Assembly (NCBI GenBank): GCA_013365325.1
Contig: JABVXV010000621.1
Coordinates: 1-20,826, forward strand
Length of the DNA stretch: 20,826 bases
Source: Dipetalonema caudispina
Lineage: Eukaryota; Nematoda; Chromadorea; Rhabditida; Onchocercidae
Reading direction: 5' to 3'
Shown here: one piece after another, positions 9,477 to 20,826 of the stretch
Layout: each line of letters opens with the position of its first letter
How positions within the stretch are numbered: the stretch's first letter is position 1
Made by a program: the position numbers and the translations under genes
The notes under the pieces: model-generated
Told to the model about the DNA's origin: nothing
The model's input: the letters and a program-made list of their open reading frames with translations, nothing else
Databases searched by the model: none

Positions 9477-9478
<2 letters not shown>

Positions 9479-10519
9479 CCAATGTTACTTCACAGTAGGT
9501 GATTTGATATATTTGTAAGTATTGCTAATAATTGATCAACTGCGCAAACTAATGATAAATATACACCAATATTTAATTAAATTATTTTTCACTTCAAATA
9601 TTTGTTAAACATATAAAATTTCCAAATTATAACAATGAAAAATTTTTTAAAAAAAAAAGTCATATATAGTAAAAAAAGAGATTGAAAGAAAAAAAAAAAT
9701 GATGTTACTTTATTTTTAAAAAAAAAAAATTAATATAAAATCAATGATAGTGAATTTTTTCATTTTTTTCATTTTTTTTTTTTTTTGTTCGTGAAGTTGT
9801 TGTTTTTAAAGTGTAAAAAAAAAATGAAAAGAGGAAAATCATTTCAATCTAAAGTATTTTAATATGAATTTGATAGACGAAACATTGAAAAAATAAAAAC
9901 GAAAAAATATTTATTATCGTTTATCGTTCTGATCCTTTTCCACTTTTCTTTTTTTTTTTTTTTTTCATTGAAATAAAAATTTAAAAGCAAATGACAAGAA
10001 ATTACTTAAATTAATATTCGTATATATATATATATATATATGAATGTGTGTTTACTGCATTACAGTAATAACAATAATAATAATGAATAGAAATTGTTAT
10101 TTTATGATTCATTTAGTTCAGTTGTAAAAGTGTAAAAAAAAAAAAGCCTTAATGTTTGTGTATTATTTACACTTATTGTATCTCAATGTTTGGCTAATAA
10201 TAACAATAATCAATGATTATTCATAAGAGTTGAGAAAAAAAAAAAAAAAAGAAAGAAAACGAAGCAGTGATTAAGTTTTATTATATTCTGGATAAAAAAG
10301 GCAAATAAAATTTTTTGATTCATTTCATTTTGTCCCAAACAGGTCATCATGTATGTACAAAAAGTATGATGAAGCATATTATTTTACTTTGTTATTTCCT
10401 TCTTCTTTTTTTTTTTTTTTCGACTTTTTTTTTTTTTTTTTCATCGAAAAATATTTTCATTTTTCACTGTACACAGTAAACATTGCTATTAATAAATGAA
10501 TGTTTTATCGAATTTAGTA
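9477..10519. other. AT-rich spacer, no gene seen
   Basis: Contains many A and T runs of 8 to 16 bases, a (TA)n at 10021-10041 and a short AATAATAAT stretch near 10068-10084. No ORF with protein-like composition on either strand. Confidence 0.7.
10021..10041. repeat. (TA)n microsatellite
   Basis: Uninterrupted TA repeat of about ten units, flanked by TATTCG and GAATGTGTG. Confidence 0.9.
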
Positions 10520-10915
10520 CTAATGTTAATGTTATGATAATGACGACTAATATCATGATAATGATAGTGATGGTAGTAACGATTGGTATTATGACAGTGC
10601 TGATTAATATTGTGATAATGATGATGATAATGATGAATAATGTATGGTAATAATGAGGGACAACGATTGAAATAATTAAGATGATGATGATAATGATGGC
10701 GATGAATGTTATGACAAAGAAGATGATGGATAGCATCATGATAAAAGTAAGGATAGCGACTATATTATAGTGATAATGATGACGATGATAATGATTAGAA
10801 TTATAATAATGATAATTTATATTATGATAGTGATGTTGATGATGATGATGACAGTTAAATATTACGATGAAGGTGATGATGAATAATATCAGACAATGAT
10901 GTGGATAGTGATTAA
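10520..10915. repeat. GAT/AAT-rich cryptic simple repeat
   Basis: About 400 bases made of imperfect ATGATGATAATG triplets, with strong strand asymmetry (few C on the + strand). A 91-codon minus ORF here (10464-10739) is almost all Ile, Val and Thr and is a by-product of the repeat. Nine TGATAA hexamers start at 10535, 10556, 10613, 10625, 10688, 10739, 10771, 10786 and 10810. Similar GATGAT sequence recurs near 11064-11100. Confidence 0.85.
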
Positions 10916-13900
10916 CTTTATCACAAAGATTTTAGTAAGGATGATTTGTAATTTTTGACGGGATAATTACTGTTATATCGAAATGAGTTGTGATAAATTT
11001 ACAGTCAGTTATGTTTATTTTGTGTTAATGTTAATATTATATGTCAATGTTATAATAACTAATATGATGATGATGATGATTGATTATGATGACGATAATT
11101 TATGATTTGCCCAAAAAAAAGCTGGGAATTTCTTTTTTCATGTTCCTTAAATAGAAAAAAATTTTTGAGTGTGTTTGGTAGAATTTAAATTTGATAAAAG
11201 TTTTCTCAATGTTGTTTGGTAGAATTTAAATTTGATAAAAGTTTTCTCAATGTTGCTTGAATATGAATTAAAATCTTTGCTATAAAAATGTATAGGTTTT
11301 TTTTTTTTTAAATTAATAACAAAAAAAGGTTCAATTAGTTATTAATTCAATATTATAGCACCGAAATTCACGAGCAAATAAACAAAATCATTGAATAAAT
11401 GAAAGAAAATAATTAATTGATTGATTGATATCTAACTGTAATTAGAAATAACCAATATTATTAGTAAATATGTATAGAAATAGTGGGAAATTCCTTCGGA
11501 TATTAGATTTATGGTTACTTCACAGTATAATTATTTCAAAAACTACTTTTTTTTCTCACCATTTTTGAATAGAAATTTGATCCAATATACGCCATAAAAT
11601 TAAACATTTGTAAATTCGGAAATTAGATATCCCGAATACAGATATTAATTATCATCAAGTTTTCTTATCACTTATGTTAGTGACATACAGTACCAAAAGT
11701 AATCCAATATCAAACGATTTGTTCCAAATTAATTCCAAGAAAAAAAACAGTTGTCAAACTATTCCGTTTTATTTTATTCAAATTCATAAATGGATGGTTC
11801 AAATTTATTATAATATTGTGGATCAATTCAATGAAACAATCGCAAATAATTTTGTTGAAAGAGTGAAGGAAAAAAAAAAAAACACAGAAATAAGTAAAAA
11901 ATAAAAAATTTTGAGCTATCCTGTTAGTATCCGCATTATATCATTTTGAATAACAGAAAAGTAAATTCTGGTATCGATTAACAGAAAATGATTATCTAAT
12001 AATCTTATTTAATCGACAAGTGTTAATTAATGCCTGAAGAAATTTACATTTAGAAACTGAAGTCTAAAAATTTACATTTGTTATTTATTATTATTTATTA
12101 ACCAATAATTGTTAGATTAAGGAAGGTTATGAAATATCTTTAAATTTAAAAAATTTTCTAAATTTTGCTGATATTTTTTTGATTAAAATAAATCTAATTC
12201 ACTTTATACATGTTATGTATATGCATCAATTTAGATTCCTTATTATCAACACTTATCACATATAATGCTGCTTATCATTAAGTCTCACCAAATATTAATC
12301 TCGTTCTATTTCTGCCTTTATCATTCAGCATTTGTTACTAACTTCCACATTTTCTTAAATTTCATGATAGGTTACTGAGAGCAAGCAAAATAATGATACT
12401 ATCGTATCTTATCATAATTATTATTCTTACTAATTAATCATAATTAAGTGATGTAATGAATGCAACTAATAGTGTAGCATTTGCATTGATAATGTAACAT
12501 TTTTCTTATTTAATTTTATATCGAAAAGATCAAAAAATGGATTATTTGTTTCATTATGCTAATAAATTAATAAATTAATTAAAGTTTACATTTTAACAAG
12601 AATGATAAGTACTGTAAGAAAAAATAAAAGAAAATTGAACAAAGAGGTAAAAGATTTGAAAATTTCTTTTATGATAATAATAATATTAAACAAGACAAAA
12701 GAGAAATTTTCCATTAAATGATACTTTTGATATGATAAAAGGAATGACAGAAAAAAAATGAGGAAATGATTTTTGATAGAAATAAAATATTCAGCCAAAT
12801 TAATCATTCATTCACTTGGAAATTTTACAAAAGATATTAATGAAAATATATGATAATAATAACAACATGAAAATTATTCAATTCAAATTACAATTTAAGA
12901 TTTATATTTACAAAACTAAACATAACTTTTTAAACTTCGCTATTACAATAAAACTATTTAAAATCCTTTCCCACTTTTTTTTTTTTTGTTCAAATAATTT
13001 AGAATTTCATTTCAAAATTTAACATCCAAATGTTAATTTTTACACATCGATATAAACTATGTAATTTAATAAGATGCCGAAAAAAAAAAATAGAAAAATT
13101 TAAGAAACTTTCGATATTATTACAAAATTCATCATATTACTAAAATTATTTTGCAATAATTTTATGGGAATTTTTCCATAAATATATCATATTGTGAACA
13201 TATCAAAGGAAAACAGTTTTTTTTTTTTTTTCAACTCATGGTTACTGTATTTTGTGTGGGAATAATTATTATAATTATTATGAATAACTCAACATTTTTG
13301 CTTTAAAGAATAAACGAAACATTAGTTATATTGGTAATGCATTAGTGATAATTGCTATAATCATTATGAACAATTACAATTCTTCCTATAAAAATTATAC
13401 TTACCACTCTTAATTGATTACAATTTGAATAATGTTGACTTCTTAGCAATATGATAATAATTGATTATGATAGTTTTTTTAACAATGTTCCACTATTATT
13501 TATTATTTTATATTATATGATAATGGAAATTTCATCAATTTTATTGACAATTATCACAATTAATATAAATAACAAGTTAATCTTTCATATACAGTAAAGA
13601 AATAATTTTTAAATAAAAAAACCAGTTTAATTTTAAAATGCATTAAAAAAAAAAATACTGCATTATATTAATGGAATTTTCCTTCAGTACAGAGATGCTA
13701 AAATTATCATGAAATTCCAAAAAAAAAAAAAAAAATTAGTGAAGTAATTTAATTTTTAAAAAACAAAATGAGAAGAATTTACATAAATTGCAAATATCAT
13801 TTCATCTAATTTTCTTATTTAAGAATGTATAATATAATGCAATAAACTTCAGATTAAATTTTATACTCAAAATATTTAATTTAAAAATGAAAAACTATGG

Positions 13901-14345
13901 AGGGATAAAAAGTGCACCATTAATTTCAGTAATTGTAAAATTTGTTAAATTTTTACAAGAAGTATGCATTTTTCATTTACTATCACTTCGTCTTCCTATC
14001 TTTCCTTTCATTTTCAATTTTATCGCATTTTCTTCTATTTCGGTATCAATTATTTCAATGATTTATTAAATGAAACTGTTACAAAGTTAATGAACAGAAG
14101 ATTAAAAGATGATGAGAGGGGAAGAGTGAGAGAAAGACAGAGAAAGAGAAAAAAAAAACTTAAATTAGACACCTGTCGTTTTGATATTGTAAATTGAAGA
14201 AGACAAGGACAAATATGTAACTGATGAAAATTAAACGAATAGTTAAAATTAAATGATTACAATAATTTTATTAAAATAAATCAATCAATAATCATCGATG
14301 ATTGTTTAAATAGATAAATATGGTTTGATGTGCACATATATACAT
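10916..14345. other. long AT-rich spacer, no supported gene
   Basis: Holds the 41-bp tandem duplication at 11174-11255 and scattered A/T runs. Open frames occur at 11674-11904 (+, 76 codons), 12586-12807 (-, 73 codons) and 13964-14197 (+, 77 codons), but they are Lys/Asn/Ile/Phe-rich, match nothing I recognise and have no splice or start context. A perfect 14-bp palindrome AATCATCGATGATT is at 14290-14303. Confidence 0.6.
11174..11255. repeat. tandem duplication, 41-bp unit x2, perfect
   Basis: Copies 11174-11214 and 11215-11255 are identical. The unit starts TTTGGTAGAATTTAAATTTG and ends TTTTCTCAATGTTG. Identity of the copies in otherwise unconstrained DNA points to a very recent event or a variable tandem repeat. 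Confidence 0.96.
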
Positions 14346-14413
14346 ATGTGTGTGTATGAGTGGGTGTGTGTGGGTGAGTGTGTGTGTGTGTGTGTGGGTG
14401 TGTGTGTGAGTGT
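14346..14413. repeat. (TG)n microsatellite
   Basis: TG repeat with GAG and GGG interruptions, preceded by TATATACATA and followed closely by an A run at about 14444-14467. Alternating purine-pyrimidine sequence of this kind can adopt Z-DNA (established for TG repeats; not shown here). Confidence 0.92.
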
Positions 14414-17400
14414 TTATATTTGTCAATCGATTTCTATTAATTACAAAAAAAAAAAAAAAAAAAAAAATGAAATCAAAAAGTGGAAAAAGAAGTCTGAATA
14501 ATATCGAGAAAAGCTAATATACAAACAAGTTTTTATCAATTTCCGGATGCTTCATTATATTCTTTTGTTATTTACCTCTATCTCTCTCTCTCTCTCCTTT
14601 CCTTTCTCTTTCTCTCGTACTTTCATTTTGATGATTTATGAAATTTTAAAATTTCATAATCACTAGTATCATATAATACTGAAATATATCATTTTTATCA
14701 ATTTGCACTAATTATCAAATTTATGCAAAAGAAAAAAATTGAACTTTATGTAATTTTCAGCAAAATTATTATTTTTTTAGTTAATGAATGCATTTTTTCC
14801 ATTTCTTTTTTTTTTTTTTTTTATCAAAATATCAATTACCACTTCTATGTTTTTATAGAAATTACCAAATAATAATTTTAGATTAAATTTCATTTTTTCT
14901 TTCCATGAACTTTTCCATTCCTTTTCAAGATAAAAATTATGCAATTAGCGTAAATTATTAGATGGATTTTGTTAAAAACCACTGATTATGATATTTTCAT
15001 AGGTTGAAGATTTAGTTACAGCCACTGATTATCAAGTTACAATGCACTATTATGATATTATCATAGGTTAACGGTTAAAAAAGTGGCTTTCACTTTCTTT
15101 CTTCATAATTTATCATTTATCAGTTTATCACTTACCACTTTCATCCTATCCATCTTTTTTTTTTTTTAAATCACTTAATTTAGTCTAATCTAAGCAAACA
15201 ATCTATTCATTACTAATACATTTTGTATTATTCAACTTAATCGATAAAATATATTTTAAAGCTATAAAAGATGAAAGCTTTTTCCATCCAAAAATATTCG
15301 CTAATATTAACATTTACATTATTTGTTGAAAAGGAATTTTCCATTCTTCTTGAAAATACTTTCAAATATTCCGTAAGAAAAGAAAAAATCCAAATCCGAT
15401 AAATGGTAATTGATAATTCAATTTTGAAATAGGTAACAAATAAAGTATAGAAGAATAATTCGATTATATTTCTATTGCAACAATGTTTTACATGAAGTTA
15501 AAATGAAATAGAATATGATGCCTTATTTCATTTGTTACTTTTTTTGTTTTTTTTTTTCCTTTTTTTTAAATTATTTTACCGATTTTTTCGTTTTATTTAT
15601 AGCAAAAAACATTTAAATTAAGTTAATGCAAATTTCCCAAAATGATTGTAATAATTTAATTGAAGGCCTAAATATTTTGGCTTGAATTTAATTGAAAATT
15701 ATTAATAATCAAATAATTGTTATGTAAGTAAATGTCATACTTATTTAGCGATAATATTTGAATGGCATCAAAAAAAAAAAAGAAAAAAAATTGGTTTTAA
15801 TTAAAAAATAGCAATAATGATTAGTTATGCAATTTATTTTTTAATTTAATATACGAATTAAATTCTTTCTTGGAATAACCATCGTTAGCATATAAAGAGT
15901 AATGATCAAATAACAGTAATAAAATTTAATTAAATTCGAAGGGAAAATTAAAGATTTAATTATTAGCGTAAAATCAGGTATTTTAAGTCAACAATATATA
16001 CCACAAGCAAATTTTTTTGCACAACTTTGAATATTTTTTAAATGAATTTGATGTAATGAAATGAATTTCTATACAATTGCTGAGTATTTTAAATATGTGC
16101 GAATAAATGTATTAATTAAATAACTATGCTTAATTAATCAAATCATTTATAATTTGTACATGAACATTCCAAAAATACTCGATAAATATATCTTAATGAA
16201 ATAATTACATTTTAAAAAATACATTCATTATATATTTATAAACATATTGAAAAGTTACATGCTACATATAGATTCATTTAATACATTGAATTATTTCTAG
16301 TAATATTAGCAATACGAATAATATGATGAAAATAAATTGTAATATTATTGTTAGAGTAATAATCATAATATTGTTATCGATAACAAATAATAATTTACAT
16401 ATCATGATATTGTTGGTTTCTTTTATTAACAGTAAAAAAAATAATAATTACGATAATAATGATTATTTACATATTTATGATATTGTTAGTGTTTTTTCAA
16501 TCAATCATTAAAATAACGATATGATAACAATAATAAAATTATCAGAAGTTATTAGCAATAATGATAACTTTTACATATTATCAATTGATTAAGAATTGAA
16601 ATTGCAATCGTTCATTTTCGTTTACATTACATTTTATAAAAAAATTTAAAAAATGGACAATTTATGCTAATGTGATTAAATGAAAGAAGCAAAACTGAAA
16701 AAAGAGAAAAAAAAAAATTAGCACGAATAGAGAGAGTGATTTTAGCTTCAAACTTATTTGCATATTTGCTATCATCGAACATTTTCCACTGAACGGACAG
16801 GAAATAAGTGATTGTTTTTTTTTTTTTTTTTTTTCTATCAAATGCTTGCCTATCAAATTTTATTTTCCTTTTTTTCTTTTTTCAATTTAAATTTTTGAAG
16901 AACAAAAAAAGACAGGCAATTGCACTAAAAGTATTGATAAAAAATAAAAATTTAGTATAAAATGTTTGAAATTTAAATCAAAAATAAGTTTTTTTCTTTT
17001 TTCTTTGGCACAAATATGTCTGCATATATTATACAAGCGTGTATATTGTCTATGTTATTAAATACGTGAACAAAAACATAAGTAGTGATTTTTAAAATTA
17101 AATTTTAGCTACTATGAAAGCATAAAAGTATTTGTTTATGTAAATGTCTAGAACATTTATAATTGATACGATAGAATATAATAAAGAAATGAAAGTAATA
17201 ATTGTAAAATTAATTTTGATATGATTATATTTTAAAAGAAAATAGAATTAAACGAAAAACATATTATTATAATAACAGTAATAATGAAAAGGATTAATAT
17301 TAATTTAAATTATTTAATTTAAACGAAATTTTTCATCTAATCGAATCAAATAATATAATCGATGGATTGATAAATTTTATCGTGAATGAATTTGATCCGC

Positions 17401-19065
17401 CAAAAATTAATTATGCAACAGATAAATGCTTATTTAGTGATATTCGAACTTGTCACTAACATATTGATAAAGTATAAAATAATATTAGGAAGCAGCAATT
17501 GAACATAATTTTAAATCTGAAGAATTAAAATTTGTTGAGAATTTTGAAATCAATCAAATAAACGCTTGCGAATTATTCTATGACTGAGAATGCTGATGCA
17601 TTAATAAATCTTTCGTAAAATAAGCATAATTAATAATTTGATAGCAATCGAGGAAATGAATAAATTCGCATAAGTGAGAAATATTTTCATCAAAAAAAAA
17701 AAAGAAAAAGAAGAAACAACAAATTGACTACGTAGAAGTCTATTAAGTAATTAATCAAAATTAAATGATAAATTTGATTTATTTTAGCCAAAATAAGTAA
17801 TTAATCAAAATTGATCAAAAAAGAGAGAAAAATAAAAAGTCGAAGTAATAAAAATCATAAAATCAATTGGATGAAAATTTTTGCTTTTTTCCCTATTAAA
17901 GTGCATAAAATAACATAATAATAATTTATTTTAAAATTTCCAAACAAGTTTGATTTTCAATTGTTGTACTTGCTATTAAAAAAAAAAAAAGTGATAACAA
18001 AAAGAAAAAAAAAAAAACATTAAAAAATTGTTATTTGACGAAAAAAAAAATCACTAATAGTTTATTCATTGCTAATGGAAGGAAGAAATGGTTTTATTAA
18101 TTTGTTCCGAAAGAAATTGTAAAATTTGTTTGAATATGAAAATTTTCGCCAAAAAAAGAAAATAGAACATTTTTCTTTCTTGCTACTTTTACTTGGGAAT
18201 CATTTATAATAAAAAAAAAAAAAAAAAAGAAAATGAATAAATAAATAAATAAACTGATTTTTGTTGACGATTTTCTTAAAATTTTTATTACTCGTTTTCT
18301 AATTTTGTTGTAAACAAAAATAAAAAAAATGAAACACTTTTGATGGTAAAAAAAAAAATGTATTATGTTTCAGAAGACCTTTTCCTGACAGCAAAATATT
18401 GATATAAATTGATTGAAAAAAATGATGCAATGAAGGAATTCGAATGGAATGCAAAAACAAACAAAAAAGAAAGACTTCTAATTAAAATTAGGATATTTAA
18501 TTAAAATTATGATATATCTTGTTTTATCTTTTCTTTTTTTTCGATTAATTTAATTTACATACTACGGCGAAATATACAGCGAAAATCATATGCGATAAAT
18601 TGTTAATAGGATATTAAAAATTTGGCAAAAGTTTACGCGTAATGAAATGGGAAAATTTCAAAATGCTATATTTCAAGTATTAGTGGAATGATACTATACT
18701 GTTGGTAGGTAATTAATTGAAAGTTAATTAATCAGTTTGTCTATTACTACTAGTGTTAACCGGTTCTAATTGATAGTTGGGGTGAAGTAAAAATAATGAC
18801 AAATAAATCATTGTTTTGCAACAATTTCGACAAATATCATCAATATATGTCATTCAAAAAGAAAAAATTAAAGAAAATGAAATGCATATCATATTAGATT
18901 GATAAAACTTAATTGATAACTTAACATTAAGCATTATATTGTAAAATTCTATTTAACATTGCTCAACAGCAAATTTCAGGTAACAATTCAGCAAACATTA
19001 TTGAATACATAAATAATACACATATATCGGATGAATTTCATTAATATATTACTAATAATGATAAT
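14414..19065. other. long AT-rich spacer, no supported gene
   Basis: Contents: a (CT)n tract at 14576-14617, a T run near 14806-14822, a 16-bp perfect palindrome TTGTTATCGATAACAA at 16371-16386, imperfect direct repeats of TTTACATAT...ATGATATTGTT near 16394 and 16465, and a 19-bp direct repeat at 17744-17762 and 17794-17812. Minus ORF 16662-16856 is mostly Lys and Phe homopolymer. Nothing resembles an RNA gene or transposase. Confidence 0.6.
14576..14617. repeat. CT-rich microsatellite
   Basis: (CT)8 core within a longer polypyrimidine run, similar in kind to the tract in intron 2 of the exchanger. Confidence 0.85.
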
Positions 19066-19243
19066 TAGTAGTAATAATAATAATAATAGTAATAAAAAAA
19101 AAAATGATAATAGTAAGTAATTCGATTAAACTGAAAGGAAGTCATTCACAAATTGATAAATTATAAACGTTTAATAATTTGCTTCGTTTTATTACTAATG
19201 TTGCTATTATTATTATCCTTATTATTATTATTATTATTATTAT
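19066..19243. repeat. AAT and ATT tracts in inverted orientation
   Basis: An AAT-type tract at 19066-19094 faces an ATT-type tract at 19205-19243. The arms can pair over roughly 24 bp with a spacer of about 110 bp. Most likely two simple repeats, not a functional hairpin. Confidence 0.6.

Positions 19244-20826
<1,583 letters not shown>

Noticed and set aside
10464..10739. 91-codon minus-strand ORF resembling a membrane protein
   Set aside because: Its Ile/Val/Thr run is the direct translation of the GAT/AAT simple repeat.
13964..14197. 77-codon plus-strand ORF with a hydrophobic start and basic end
   Set aside because: The second half is a purine-run translation (Arg, Lys, Glu), and nothing supports transcription or homology.
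16662..16856. 64-codon minus-strand ORF with a Cys-containing centre
   Set aside because: Both ends are Lys or Phe runs from homopolymers, and the middle is too short to assign.

Overview
This is a very AT-rich, intron-rich eukaryotic window, most likely from a nematode. The one gene I can support encodes a Na+/H+ exchanger whose wording is closest to the nematode NHX (NHX-2-like) proteins, and the introns are short (165 to 724 bp) with GT-AG ends and TTTTAG/TTTCAG-like acceptors. A parasitic clade III (filarial-type) genome would fit the base composition and the dense microsatellites. The genus cannot be fixed from the sequence.

Left part (381 to about 8218, minus strand): one gene in 15 coding exons. 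I joined the exons by hand; every junction is GT-AG and keeps the reading frame. Exons 2 to 15 total 1950 bp, exactly 650 codons including the stop. With the open part of exon 1 the model reads 700 codons. It runs from a signal-like hydrophobic segment, through the NHE membrane domain ([33 protein letters not shown] and [10 protein letters not shown] motifs), a CHP-binding-like juxtamembrane region and a divergent cytoplasmic tail, to a basic Arg-rich C-terminus. The 5' end is unresolved: the correct frame has no ATG before an upstream TGA, while an overlapping frame has an ATG and a signal-like stretch but ends at a TAG. The cause is either a one-base sequence error or a missing upstream first exon.

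Right part (about 8.2 to 20.8 kb): no gene, tRNA or rRNA can be supported. It holds homopolymer tracts, dinucleotide and trinucleotide repeats, two perfect or near-perfect short tandem duplications (37 bp and 41 bp units), a GAT-rich block with nine TGATAA motifs, and small palindromes. For the minus-strand exchanger this is upstream DNA: promoter, intergenic sequence or a long 5' intron.

Both window ends are (AAT)n microsatellites in the same orientation, which suggests an assembly contig broken at simple repeats. I found no new system such as a mobile element, array or operon. The points most worth checking are the exchanger's 5' end, its nematode-type C-terminal tail, a decayed duplication beside exon 12 and the upstream GATA-motif cluster.
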